A stretch of 64,000 bases of DNA from Clostridium_B lapidicellarium. Lineage in GTDB: Bacteria; Bacillota; Clostridia; Clostridiales; Clostridiaceae. How positions within the stretch are numbered: position 1 is the stretch's first letter; the number at the start of each line of letters is the position of its first letter. Below are positions 13,514 to 20,984 of the stretch, piece after piece. A program made the position numbers and the translations under genes. The stretch lies in the NCBI RefSeq assembly GCF_041224415.1, contig NZ_JBGFFE010000007.1:57139-121138 (forward strand), in the 5' to 3' direction. The notes beneath the pieces were generated by a model, which was given only the letters and a program-made list of their open reading frames with translations, was not told where the DNA came from and did not search any database.

Positions 13514-13771
13514 CTATTCTAATTTTTGCACTCTACCTAGAATAAAATCCACATACTTAAAACTTTCTGGATATTTCTCTATTCCGTTTTTAGATACCAT
13601 AATCGTTATAAAATACTTTGTCCTAGCAATTACTCTTCCTCGTACATATCTGTCTTTATTTCTGCCCATATGCTCGATTAAACGTATCTTCTGTCCTTCC
13701 CTAAAACCATGCTTTACTGCTTTTACTTGCTTTACAGATATAAGCCTACCTTCCCAGCTATTGACATACAT
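13514..13771 (-). CDS. Small phage protein related to the C-terminal domain of 13758-14291
   Basis: The 85-residue protein aligns loosely with the last 80 residues of its upstream neighbour (KVKAVKHGFREGQKIRLIEH against KIKNNFKLGDALELMDYESA, and SFKYVDFILG against CFKFVDILSG). The pattern suggests an SH3-like DNA- or protein-binding domain duplicated beside its parent. It overlaps that gene by 14 bases. Confidence 0.6.
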   Translation of the reverse strand: MYVNSWEGRLISVKQVKAVKHGFREGQKIRLIEHMGRNKDRYVRGRVIARTKYFITIMVSKNGIEKYPESFKYVDFILGRVQKLE

Positions 13772-14291
13772 TCAATCCCTCCACAACCGTTTTACCGCTT
13801 AGAATATCTACAAATTTGAAACATTCTTTGTACTTTTCCCTTTGAACTACGAGTTGGCAGTCTGTTATTCCTACAATCTCGCCACACTTCTTGATCGGTA
13901 TTGAACGCTCCATATCACGCATACTGTATGTTGAGCCCGCTGATTCATAGTCCATTAGCTCCAATGCATCTCCTAGTTTGAAATTATTTTTTATTTTTTG
14001 AATATTTGCTGTAGCTTCCCTACCCTGTGCTTCTTTTATTGTGTTCAGCCCCGATCCATAATGTTCGATCTCTGCAAGTATTCCATTGCCCTTTTCATAC
14101 TCTACATCTTTCCATACACCACTTGCATCTCTGGACATTTTTCTTTTATCCGGAAGCCCTAATCCATGTCCTTTCTTGCTTACTGCTTGGGATGATATTC
14201 CCAACATTTCTCCTATTTCCGTGTTAGTCTTGCATAACCAATATTTCCTCAACTTGGCTATTTTCCTTTTATCCCATTTTCTAAGACCCAT
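13758..14291 (-). CDS. Helix-turn-helix phage protein with SH3-like tail
   Basis: The 177-residue protein starts with a SANT/Myb-like helix-turn-helix (RKWDKRKIAKLRKYWLCKTN, then EIGEMLGISSQAVSKK), as in many Firmicutes phage regulators. A linker and a C-terminal beta domain follow, the latter shared with the next gene. It probably binds DNA. It lies just downstream of the DnaC-like loader gene. Confidence 0.65.
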   Translation of the reverse strand: MGLRKWDKRKIAKLRKYWLCKTNTEIGEMLGISSQAVSKKGHGLGLPDKRKMSRDASGVWKDVEYEKGNGILAEIEHYGSGLNTIKEAQGREATANIQKIKNNFKLGDALELMDYESAGSTYSMRDMERSIPIKKCGEIVGITDCQLVVQREKYKECFKFVDILSGKTVVEGLNVCQ

Positions 14292-14293
14292 TT

Positions 14294-15169
14294 TTATTCT
14301 CCTCTCAACAAAATGTTTTGTAATTCTTCATTGTCCCGTTTACTCTGCCCTTTTCTCACATCTTCTTCTGGCATCTTTACGGGTATAGCCATTTTAAATA
14401 TCCTGCTTTTTAACCTTTCGTCATGCTGCAAATTTTCAATTGAGCAATTAGACGTAAATATCGTTATCTTGTTATATTTCATTCTGGTATCAAATATCGA
14501 AAACAGCATTTCATTTACCCAGTTTGTAGGCTGTTCAACCCCTATATCATCTACAATCAAGACCTGTACACTGTTTATACTCTCTATCAACTGGGATTCG
14601 GTATATTGAGTATTTTTGTTGTACGTATTTCGTATTTCTTTAAGCAAATCCAGGGTTGTAATAAATTTAACTTGCATATGTCTCACTTTTAAAAGTGCAT
14701 TTCCTAAACTAACTGCAAGCCTTGTTTTCCCACTCCCTCTGGTACTGCTATAGTAATATAACCCCTTAGCTTTCTCTCTGAATTTTTCAAAGCTTTTTAT
14801 ATAATTTGCCGTCATGATTTTAGCTGTTTTAGCTGTTTCCCTATCTGCTTGTGTTTTGTATATCTGCGTATCAAAGCTATTCACCGTCAAAGAAGAAAAC
14901 TCGCTGGGGATATTTGCAAATTGTAATCTTTGGGAATATATAAGCTGTTCTTTGCATTTACAGTACTTTGCTTTAGTTTCAAGTGTTTCTCTGTTCTGCA
15001 TAAATATTATCCCCGAACCGTCGCACATATGATACGGGCAATCAGAAGTCGCATTTAGGATCTTCCAGATGTCCCCCGGTAATTTCTTTTGCTCTTTTGA
15101 GGAGTCGTTCTCCCTCATCTTCGGTTGCTCTCTTTTTAGGTCCTGTATTATTTGCTTTATTGGTTCCAT
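14294..15169 (-). CDS. DnaC/DnaI-like helicase loader ATPase
   Basis: The 291-residue protein has four N-terminal cysteines (44, 49, 70, 72) in a zinc-binding arrangement, Walker A TRGSGKT (about 143-149), Walker B LIVDDIG (204-210) and a later TSN sensor. This is the layout of phage DnaC/IstB-type loaders that place the replicative helicase on single-stranded DNA. The start is ATG 15169 after GGAAGGAGG. The frame overlaps the initiator gene by about 128 bases. Confidence 0.88.
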   Translation of the reverse strand: MEPIKQIIQDLKREQPKMRENDSSKEQKKLPGDIWKILNATSDCPYHMCDGSGIIFMQNRETLETKAKYCKCKEQLIYSQRLQFANIPSEFSSLTVNSFDTQIYKTQADRETAKTAKIMTANYIKSFEKFREKAKGLYYYSSTRGSGKTRLAVSLGNALLKVRHMQVKFITTLDLLKEIRNTYNKNTQYTESQLIESINSVQVLIVDDIGVEQPTNWVNEMLFSIFDTRMKYNKITIFTSNCSIENLQHDERLKSRIFKMAIPVKMPEEDVRKGQSKRDNEELQNILLRGE

Positions 15170-15887
15170 GCTGTTCCTCCTTCCCATCTTCAATCCAGCT
15201 CTTTAATATTGCTTCTGTGTAGTTTGGTATAAATCTATTTTTGTTTTTAACTGTTATTTGCAATGCCTCTTTAGTCCAATCAAAGCTATATTTTTCTATA
15301 AATATTTTTAAAGTAGATATGTGACTTGTTATAGACTGCCCTGGTTTTAACTCCTGCCAATATTTACAAAGGTCAATTGCTTTATCCGAATAGTCCTTTC
15401 TCTTATTAGCATTATTTTCATTGTTCTCATTATTATCATTATTGTTTGGTTCCGTGACCGTACCGCGACCGTACCGCGACCGTTCCGTGACCGTACCGTT
15501 TTCGTTCCGCACATTCCCTGTATTTGTTGATATATCTTTATTAGAACCGTTCTGTTTTTGATACCGGTCATAATTCACTACCGAAACAGTAGACTTTCGT
15601 TTGTCAATCGCCAATTTTATCATTCCTTCTTCTTCGAGAAGCCTTAAAAATCTTTGAACTTTTCCAGCACTCCACCCCCACCTTTTCATTAATTTCCTTT
15701 GAGAAGTTACATAGCTTCCACGTTTTACATCTATAAGCTGGTTGTCAATCAAGGTTTTATTATCCTTGTGGTTAACTAGTAGGAGAAGGTCTATCCATGC
15801 ATGAGCTTTGTCAAAACATTTCTCCTGCCATAACCAGCTGTTTTGTATTTTCCTATATATGCTTATCCAGCCTTTACCTTCTCCCAT
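15042..15887 (-). CDS. Phage replication initiator (DnaD/winged-helix type)
   Basis: The 281-residue protein starts at ATG 15887 (AGGTGA upstream). The N-terminal half (5-110) looks like a winged helix of phage initiators (GWISIYRKIQNSWLWQEKCF, KLMKRWGWSAGKVQRFL, LLEEEGMI). A low-complexity linker rich in Asn and Thr/Arg follows, then a DnaD-like helical C-terminal part. The linker DNA is built of 11-base iterons, as in phages whose origin lies inside the initiator gene. It probably opens the origin and recruits the loader encoded next to it. Confidence 0.8.
   Translation of the reverse strand: MGEGKGWISIYRKIQNSWLWQEKCFDKAHAWIDLLLLVNHKDNKTLIDNQLIDVKRGSYVTSQRKLMKRWGWSAGKVQRFLRLLEEEGMIKLAIDKRKSTVSVVNYDRYQKQNGSNKDISTNTGNVRNENGTVTERSRYGRGTVTEPNNNDNNENNENNANKRKDYSDKAIDLCKYWQELKPGQSITSHISTLKIFIEKYSFDWTKEALQITVKNKNRFIPNYTEAILKSWIEDGKEEQHGTNKANNTGPKKRATEDEGERLLKRAKEITGGHLEDPKCDF
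15380..15510. other. Candidate phage replication origin: iterons plus AT-rich tract
   Basis: Five tandem 11-base units follow each other from 15451 to 15505: TCCGTGACCGT, ACCGCGACCGT twice, TCCGTGACCGT and a diverged ACCGTTTTCGT. They are GC-rich in AT-rich surroundings. An 11-base period is not a multiple of three, so the coding frame shifts from unit to unit. This favours selection on DNA rather than protein. A strongly AT-rich tract (about 15390-15447) lies beside them as a possible unwinding element. This matches the arrangement known for lambdoid and Gram-positive phage origins. Confidence 0.72.
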
Positions 15888-15894
15888 GGTCCAA

Positions 15895-16590
15895 TCACCT
15901 CTTAAAAGCCTTTTGACAATCCATGCATAATGCTTTTCCATATCGTTTTTTACTGTAGTCTGCAACCTTCTGTGAAATTTTCTTACCGCATTTTTCACAA
16001 GTTAATCCATTGCTTGAATTTTTACTTTCTTTATTTTGAATATTCTGTTTATAATTTTCACCATAATTAGGTGTAACAGATTTACCCATAGAGAACCTAA
16101 CCACATTATTGTTGTCTACTATATCCAGTTTTTCTATCTCTCTTTTATCGTTATATGCTATAGACTTAACTCTAAAGTGTAACTTGGGATTTATATAAGC
16201 CTTGCCGCCTTTATCTTTAACCTCTCCTGCCTGTAGATTCACCCATATAAACGGAGCTGTATAAAGTTCCCTACCTATGCCTACATTAAATCCTGCTCTC
16301 TTAAATGAATCACTTGCCTGACCCTTTTCCTTCTCTGTATAACTCTCTACTCCTACATCTTGTTTACGGATCCATTGCTTCTTTTCATCATCCCAAATTG
16401 ATATAGTGCAGAATAAATTTCCATTAATAAGTTGATGTTCTCTCTGCCAGCCTGTGGGACCGTAAGTTTCATCAAGTATACGCATATCAACTCTTGCATC
16501 TTTATATAGGAGAAGTATACAACCATTAGATTTTACACTTTGTACCCTTACTTCAATTTCATCTGCATTTAAAAGCCGTATCTCTGCCAT
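15895..16590 (-). CDS. Rad52-like single-strand annealing protein
   Basis: In the 231-residue protein, YGPTGW, DVGVESYTEKEKGQASDSFK and RAGFNVGIGRELYTAP (about 78-113) match the Rad52/Sak-type phage recombinases, where this region forms the annealing core. A C-terminal zinc knuckle (CEKCGKKIS...CMDCQK, 198-228) is often fused in Firmicutes phage versions. It would pair complementary strands during phage recombination, together with the Gam-like protein encoded just before it. Confidence 0.82.
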   Translation of the reverse strand: MAEIRLLNADEIEVRVQSVKSNGCILLLYKDARVDMRILDETYGPTGWQREHQLINGNLFCTISIWDDEKKQWIRKQDVGVESYTEKEKGQASDSFKRAGFNVGIGRELYTAPFIWVNLQAGEVKDKGGKAYINPKLHFRVKSIAYNDKREIEKLDIVDNNNVVRFSMGKSVTPNYGENYKQNIQNKESKNSSNGLTCEKCGKKISQKVADYSKKRYGKALCMDCQKAFKR

Positions 16591-16601
16591 AAAAGCACCT
16601 T

Positions 16602-17126
16602 CTATTCTATTGGTTTAATTTGTATAGTTTCTTCCTTGGAAACTGAAACTCCAGGAAGTACTTCACCTGTTTCTGCATCTATGCCATCTTTATATTTCTT
16701 CTTAAGTTCAGTTTTATCTACACTCTCCTTAACTTTCACAAGCGACGAATCATTTTCTTTCAGATAGGAAAGCAGCTCATCTTCATTATTGTAATTCCAT
16801 TTGGCTGATTTTCTACTGCTTATTTTGCCATATGGAGTACTTACCTTAGCTTTGGGGTCAACATGTTTTAATCTTATATAATAGTCACTTAGCAAGCTCT
16901 CAAAGTAGGCAATAGAATCCTGTGCGTTTTTGGTTTCTGCTTTCTCCCAGATATTTATTCTTTCTCTTTCCTTGTCAGCAAAAGCCTTGGTTTCAGCTAT
17001 CTTAGCATTTAAAGCCCTTATCTTCCTAAAACACCAATTCGCCTGGTCTAAGTCATTCACAATAAAGCCCTGTTGTTCCTGCCCTTCTATCTCCCGTAAC
17101 TCTGCATTAATCAATCCATTTTCCAT
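16602..17126 (-). CDS. Gam-like host-nuclease inhibitor
   Basis: The 174-residue protein has a long N-terminal coiled coil (LDQANWCFRKIRALNAKIAE through SDYYIRLKHVDP, about 25-90) and a C-terminal part with STPYGKISSRKSAKW. This is the pattern of Mu Gam-like proteins that bind double-strand ends and protect linear DNA from exonucleases. Its place directly before the Rad52-like gene supports a recombination role. Confidence 0.75.
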   Translation of the reverse strand: MENGLINAELREIEGQEQQGFIVNDLDQANWCFRKIRALNAKIAETKAFADKERERINIWEKAETKNAQDSIAYFESLLSDYYIRLKHVDPKAKVSTPYGKISSRKSAKWNYNNEDELLSYLKENDSSLVKVKESVDKTELKKKYKDGIDAETGEVLPGVSVSKEETIQIKPIE

Positions 17127-17128
17127 AA

Positions 17129-17311
17129 TTATTCCTCCCCTGCTATTCTTCTACATTCAGTCATGCACCCTGTACAAATATTCATTCCTTCAAATATATA
17201 GTAAGCATCACCCTCATATATAGGATCACCGCACCAATCACACTCACAAAATACTTTAGCATTTGGTTGTTCATAACGATAGTCGTAACAGGTGTCTGGT
17301 AAATCATCCAT
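17129..17311 (-). CDS. Small zinc-ribbon phage protein
   Basis: The 60-residue, acidic protein has four cysteines in CECDWCGDPIYEGDAYY...CTGC, the layout of a zinc ribbon. The GDAYY and CTGC segments resemble small clostridial phage zinc proteins of unknown role. GAGG precedes the ATG at 17311. Confidence 0.65.
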   Translation of the reverse strand: MDDLPDTCYDYRYEQPNAKVFCECDWCGDPIYEGDAYYIFEGMNICTGCMTECRRIAGEE

Positions 17312-17313
17312 AT

Positions 17314-17565
17314 TTATTCCTCGCTTTCGATATCCTCTGGATGAGGTTCTTCTAAGATATAGCCCTCTGTTTCAACTCTCTCTTTATCTAAAATTTCTAT
17401 AGAAACTGAAACTTTGGCAGGATAATCTTCAAACTCCTTCATCTCTGGCATTCTTTTTTGTAAGAACTCTCCAAACCTTTCATAATCCTTTTGTCCAACT
17501 TCTTTTATATCAAGCCCATATGCCTTCCTTATAAGACAGCCATTATTGCTATATTCCAGTTTCAT
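17314..17565 (-). CDS. Small phage protein of unknown function
   Basis: The 83-residue, acidic protein has alternating strands and a helix in the middle, ending in an acidic tail. GGAGGG precedes the ATG at 17565. It is two bases from the zinc-ribbon gene. No family recognised. The 86-base gap upstream holds a GCCTTT/AAAGGC hairpin with a T-run only on the plus strand. Confidence 0.6.
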   Translation of the reverse strand: MKLEYSNNGCLIRKAYGLDIKEVGQKDYERFGEFLQKRMPEMKEFEDYPAKVSVSIEILDKERVETEGYILEEPHPEDIESEE

Positions 17566-17651
17566 TTCAAACCCTCCATTGATTTATTTTCCAGTTTAGT
17601 ATATACTGGAAGTAACATTTTTTATTTGCCTTTTAATTAAAGGCTTTCTTT

Positions 17652-17864
17652 TTATATATTTTTAAGAAACTGTTTCATTTCAAACGGTGTAAGCATATCT
17701 ATATCCTTATAAGTTGTTCCTATATCTTCGTCATAGAGTTCTCCATCACTGTTCAATTTCCAATGTCCTGCCCTGTTTATAATGTCTTTGGCACTAAGTT
17801 GACCATTACACCCAAAGTATATAGATTCCACTGTACCAAGCTTTTTACTTGTGCATCTGTCCAT
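17652..17864 (-). CDS. Small phage protein of unknown function
   Basis: The 70-residue protein begins MDRCTSKKLGTVESIYFGCN and ends in FEMKQFLKNI. The start is set at the ATG at 17864, which overlaps the upstream gene by 20 bases; a longer frame would overlap it by 56. No motif recognised beyond three cysteines. Confidence 0.55.
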   Translation of the reverse strand: MDRCTSKKLGTVESIYFGCNGQLSAKDIINRAGHWKLNSDGELYDEDIGTTYKDIDMLTPFEMKQFLKNI

Positions 17865-18003
17865 TTCTTTTCCACTCTCCCTCCATTCTTTCCAAGGCAC
17901 TATATAACACCTTTAATATAGAATTTAATTCATCTTCATTAAGACTAGGAGCCAATTGTCCAACCAGTTTCATGGTTTCTCGGGCTTTAGCTATATTTGC
18001 CAT
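17845..18003 (-). CDS. Small helical phage protein, 52 residues
   Basis: ATG at 18003 is preceded by GGAGGGATTAAC. The product MANIAKARETMKLVGQLAPS continues into a helical, charged chain. It overlaps both neighbours slightly, typical of this operon. Function unknown. Confidence 0.6.
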   Translation of the reverse strand: MANIAKARETMKLVGQLAPSLNEDELNSILKVLYSALERMEGEWKRNGQMHK

Positions 18004-18004
18004 G

Positions 18005-18109
18005 TTAATCCCTCCATAACTTCTTAAATTCAAATAGTCCTTTCCATGTGGGATTTATATAGCTTGTTTTACATTCATCTACATACTCAAGCAGTACATA
18101 CACACTCAT
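18005..18109 (-). CDS. Small ORF of 34 residues overlapping the sigma gene
   Basis: ATG at 18109 lies ten bases after AAGGAG, inside the end of the sigma-factor gene in another frame, and its TAA is one base before the next start. The product begins MSVYVLLEYVDECKTSYINP and ends in WRD. The fit with both neighbours suggests translational coupling, but coding is unproven. Confidence 0.4.
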   Translation of the reverse strand: MSVYVLLEYVDECKTSYINPTWKGLFEFKKLWRD

Positions 18110-18638
18110 TTTGTAACATCTCCTTGAGTATATTTAGCGCCTTTTTCTCTTTCCTTGATACCATAGTCTGACTCATGCCAAGCTTATTTCCTATTTCTTG
18201 TTGTCTATATCCGCAAAAATATTTAAGCCTTATAATGCTACTTAATTCACATGGCAAGCTCTGTATAGCATTTTGTAAATCCCAATCCGGTATACTATCT
18301 TCAACACTTATAAAGTCACCTATAGGAGTATCTTTTTTTTCTCCTACACAAATATCAAGAGAAGTTACTATTTGGGCGTTATACATTCTTTCATTCATGT
18401 TTCTAGCCAAAAACCATCTATCATCTCTTATATATCTTAAAATTTCACGTTTTATATAAACCCAAGCAAAAGTAATAAATTTGGTTCCTCTGTTTTCATC
18501 AAAAGCTTTAATTGCTCTCATAAGTCCAACATATCCAACCTGCATTAAATCTTCATATTCATATCTGTGTCTATATTTTTTATATATCCCGCCTGCTAAA
18601 TTATTTACTAACGGTATATACTGTTCTGCATTAATCAA
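18087..18638 (-). CDS. Phage-encoded sigma-70 family factor
   Basis: The 183-residue protein has sigma region 2 (EDLMQVGYVGLMRAIKAFDE, FITFAWVYIKREILRYIRDD, about 29-73) and region 4 (LSSIIRLKYFCGYRQQEIGN, KLGMSQTMVSRKEKKAL, about 132-170). Regions 1 and 3 are absent, as in short SigF/SigK-like or phage factors. It probably steers RNA polymerase to phage promoters. Its place in the early region upstream of the recombination genes suggests a middle or late switch in addition to the ArpU-like protein. Confidence 0.85.
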   Translation of the reverse strand: MINAEQYIPLVNNLAGGIYKKYRHRYEYEDLMQVGYVGLMRAIKAFDENRGTKFITFAWVYIKREILRYIRDDRWFLARNMNERMYNAQIVTSLDICVGEKKDTPIGDFISVEDSIPDWDLQNAIQSLPCELSSIIRLKYFCGYRQQEIGNKLGMSQTMVSRKEKKALNILKEMLQNECVCTA

Positions 18639-18853
18639 CTCTTTAAAACCTCCTTATACTTATTTGCATATTCTGCCATATACATATCATGTAGTTTTCT
18701 CGCATACTTCTCTGGATCTACATAAGATTCTGGAAAACTCTCTGCTATAACCATTTCTAATTCTTCTATAGGCGTATATATTGCTTTCTGTTTATCTTCT
18801 GTATATACAATTTCTTTATCTGGAGTAACATCAAATACATAATTTGTATCCAT
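18635..18853 (-). CDS. Small acidic phage protein before the sigma gene
   Basis: The 72-residue, acidic, mostly helical protein overlaps the start of the sigma-factor gene by four bases, so the two are probably translated together. It could be a partner of the sigma factor, which is inference from coupling only. CAGGAGG precedes the ATG at 18853. Confidence 0.6.
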   Translation of the reverse strand: MDTNYVFDVTPDKEIVYTEDKQKAIYTPIEELEMVIAESFPESYVDPEKYARKLHDMYMAEYANKYKEVLKS

Positions 18854-18869
18854 ATAAATTCCTCCTGTT

Positions 18870-18944
18870 ATATTTACTTAATCTGCTTCAACAAATTCTC
18901 CATTTTTAAACATTGTTATATGTTACAGGTATTAAATTACTCAA
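18870..18944 (-). pseudogene. Short remnant resembling an antirepressor N-terminus
   Basis: A strong AAGGAGG is followed by TTG and the frame MSNLIPVTYNNV, then TAA. In another frame MFKNGEFVEAD continues before a stop. MSNLIPVTYNN resembles the first residues of phage antirepressors. It may be a frameshifted and deleted remnant, or a leader peptide before the gene at 18853. Confidence 0.35.
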
Positions 18945-19024
18945 TGTATTTCCTCCTTACATTATTTTCTAAAGGATTTTCCCTTATCTTATAGAACTAA
19001 TTTACTGAAAGGTGGTGATGACCT

Positions 19025-19387
19025 ATGGATAATAGCCCCATAAATCCATTCACGTATCCTAAAGTTGAAATACCTAAAATCCATAATCCATTACTTGCTA
19101 AATCTCAATTTGAAATTCTTAAAAAGTCCATAGAAAACTTTGAATCAAAATTAGACGATGATCATGAGATAGCTTTAAAACTAGCGAGTTTTGGTCAAAC
19201 AGTTACTATGAATGTAACTCAAATTGGTTATTCTGGTCCTTCTATACTTTTTTTCCGTGGTTATATTGGTAATAATTATGCTGAACTTATCCAACATGTA
19301 ACCCAACTTAATTTTTTAATAATGGCTGTAGAAAAACAAAATTCTGATAGTAAACCTCGGCGTGTTGGGTTTATTCAAGATGATTAA
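19025..19387 (+). CDS. Isolated plus-strand gene in the early operon (DUF6173-like)
   Basis: The 120-residue protein ends with YAELIQHVTQLNFLIMAVEK and RRVGFI, which resembles the family I know as DUF6173, of unknown function. It is the only plus-strand gene between the repressor and base 1, has its own ribosome binding site (AAGGTGGTGATG), and faces the flanking operon head-on. This is typical of a lysogeny-expressed moron. No clear promoter was found in the 80 bases upstream. Confidence 0.65.
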   Translation: MDNSPINPFTYPKVEIPKIHNPLLAKSQFEILKKSIENFESKLDDDHEIALKLASFGQTVTMNVTQIGYSGPSILFFRGYIGNNYAELIQHVTQLNFLIMAVEKQNSDSKPRRVGFIQDD

Positions 19388-19581
19388 TGCCATTCAACAT
19401 GCCCTGATTTCGAAAGTTCTTTCTGGTAATGAATAATACATTGTAATAAATAATCAACAAAATAACTATCTTGAAGCTGCATATTTAAATTAATTGTTGT
19501 CGGCTGTGCTTGAACTTGCTCTTCAAGTGCAGCTACTCGTTTTTCTAACATATCAACTCTTTCTTCCAGGCTTTTCTTCAT
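19384..19581 (-). CDS. Small coiled-coil phage protein
   Basis: The 65-residue protein opens with heptads (LEERVDMLEKRVAALEEQVQ, about 5-24), a classical short coiled coil, followed by a polar segment. Its end touches the end of the convergent plus-strand gene. Probably an oligomerising accessory protein; function unknown. Confidence 0.6.
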   Translation of the reverse strand: MKKSLEERVDMLEKRVAALEEQVQAQPTTINLNMQLQDSYFVDYLLQCIIHYQKELSKSGHVEWH

Positions 19582-19595
19582 ATTGCTTATCCCTC

Positions 19596-20321
19596 CTATC
19601 TAACTAAACTTATCTGTGCGTTGGCTCCACGTATTGCAAGTCCAAATTCTTCATCAGGTATCCAGTTGTCTATAAACGTATAAGCATTGTCTATATCTTT
19701 TATTGCAGTGTCCTTATAGGAAGATACTCCAAAAACTCTCTTGTAATTATTCCAGAACCTCGGGAAAGCTTTTTTACCCAATACTTTATATGCTGGGGCA
19801 TCTTTACCACCTAAAACCTTTATTACTCTTTCCCTACCATATCTATTTAACTTTTCCTGCTGTGCATGGTCTATTGTCATGTTGTCCTCAATTTTTTGTA
19901 TCCTAGTATCATGATTATCAAGCTTGTATATAACTGCTCCAACTTGTTCATGCATAAGTTTTAAAGCTCCCATACTATTGTCAGTTACTTTATTTCTAAA
20001 ATAGTTATTCACTAATTCTCTCTGAACCTTCCAAGCTAGATTATCTTGTAATGATTTCACTAGCATTAAATAACCTGATTCAGTTATAAGTATCAAACCA
20101 TTCGGAGCAATTACATCAAATTCATTTTTGGCTTCCGACGAATTTCGTTGGAAGTAATCTGTTCCCTTAATAAAGTATTTTCTATTTTCTCTAAAGTTTC
20201 TTCCAGCTGTTCCTTCTGGCCTTTCATGCAATATGTCAATGTCCTTCAAAGTTACAACTCTTTGTCCTTTAAACTCTTTTACTTGCAAATCTTGATTATT
20301 GATTTTTACTAAATTACTCAT
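19596..20321 (-). CDS. Phage antirepressor with ORF6N and ORF6C domains
   Basis: In the 241-residue protein, VKEFKGQRVVTLKDIDILHE (14-33), GRNFRENRKYFIKGTDYF and NGLILITESGYLMLVKSL (74-91) form the ORF6N/Bro-type DNA-binding domain. The C-terminal ORF6C part ends in FIDNWIP. Such proteins counter the lysogenic repressor or act as early regulators in temperate phages. AAGGAG precedes the ATG at 20321. It is the third gene of the leftward early transcript. Confidence 0.87.
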   Translation of the reverse strand: MSNLVKINNQDLQVKEFKGQRVVTLKDIDILHERPEGTAGRNFRENRKYFIKGTDYFQRNSSEAKNEFDVIAPNGLILITESGYLMLVKSLQDNLAWKVQRELVNNYFRNKVTDNSMGALKLMHEQVGAVIYKLDNHDTRIQKIEDNMTIDHAQQEKLNRYGRERVIKVLGGKDAPAYKVLGKKAFPRFWNNYKRVFGVSSYKDTAIKDIDNAYTFIDNWIPDEEFGLAIRGANAQISLVR

Positions 20322-20335
20322 ATCTATCTCCTTTC

Positions 20336-20593
20336 TTAAACTGCTATATCATCAACAAACCTTTTTAATCGCCCAAGTTCTGTCCTTAATCTTTCATTTT
20401 CTCTAATTGCTGCCTCATATTTTTCCTTTGAAACATAATCATCATTTTTGGTAAATTTATCTACTTCCTTTTCTGGAATTTTGTAATGACCTCTGTTGGT
20501 TCTTATTGCATCAATCTGATTGCTTTTGCACATATATAAAACTTGTGCGTAGGATAGCCCCACTTTGTTTGAAAATTGGTTAGGACTTAGCAT
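20336..20593 (-). CDS. Excisionase-like helix-turn-helix protein
   Basis: The 85-residue protein has an N-terminal MerR/Xis-type helix-turn-helix (LSPNQFSNKVGLSYAQVLYM, then RTNRGHYKIPEKEVDKF). A short C-terminal coiled coil (YEAAIRENERLRTELGRLKR) follows. The size and early position fit an excisionase or small regulator. It lies between the Cro-like gene and the antirepressor. Confidence 0.65.
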   Translation of the reverse strand: MLSPNQFSNKVGLSYAQVLYMCKSNQIDAIRTNRGHYKIPEKEVDKFTKNDDYVSKEKYEAAIRENERLRTELGRLKRFVDDIAV

Positions 20594-20815
20594 TTAATTC
20601 ACCTCCTTAAAAATTTCATCTTCTGTTGTTTCAAACGCCCTAGCTATAGCTGCTCTACTGTTTTTTCTTGGATATGCATTTCCTGTTTCCCAATTCCAAT
20701 AAACTTTTTGGTTAGTATTACATTTTTCAGCAGCTTCGACTTGGGTCCATCCTTTCAAAACTCGAAGGACTGCAAGTTTCTTATTCCAGGTAATGTTATC
20801 CAATAGATCATTCAT
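20594..20815 (-). CDS. Cro-like XRE regulator
   Basis: The 73-residue single-domain XRE protein has RVLKGWTQVEAAEKCNTNQK (18-37) and VYWNWETGNAYPRKN as the helix-turn-helix and following turn. It is divergent from the CI-like gene with the operators between, the position of Cro. It probably shuts off the repressor promoter and damps early transcription. GGAGGG precedes the ATG at 20815. Confidence 0.82.
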   Translation of the reverse strand: MNDLLDNITWNKKLAVLRVLKGWTQVEAAEKCNTNQKVYWNWETGNAYPRKNSRAAIARAFETTEDEIFKEVN

Positions 20816-20861
20816 TCTCTCCCTCCTTACGTCTAAAATCTTTATCTTTGTTTATGTTTAT

Positions 20862-20984
20862 ATTTTACGTCATTTTGACGGTATATTCAAACTGCCCTAA
20901 CCGTCAAAATGACGTAAAATATTTAAATATGTCTCCTTTGCTATATCTATCTTCTAAATATTTATTTTTATTGACAAAATGACG
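20862..20984. promoter_or_regulatory. Lysogeny switch operators O1, O2, O3
   Basis: O1 (20868-20880) is the perfect 13-base palindrome CGTCATTTTGACG. O2 (20902-20914) is the same palindrome in inverted orientation, and the flanks extend the two into a 21-base inverted repeat. O3 (20972-20984) is TGACAAAATGACG, a degenerate copy lying over the -35 and spacer of the repressor promoter. This is a standard three-operator CI/Cro arrangement. Confidence 0.9.
20880..20907 (-). promoter_or_regulatory. Early leftward promoter
   Basis: TTGACG (20902-20907) overlaps O2; a 16-base spacer leads to TATACC (20880-20885), which touches O1. Repressor bound at either operator would block it. It is the only visible promoter for the Cro-like gene and the early operon. 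Confidence 0.6.

Noticed and set aside
17605..17645. GCCTTT/AAAGGC hairpin as an operon terminator
   Set aside because: The T-run is on the plus strand while transcription here is leftward; it would not end the early transcript.
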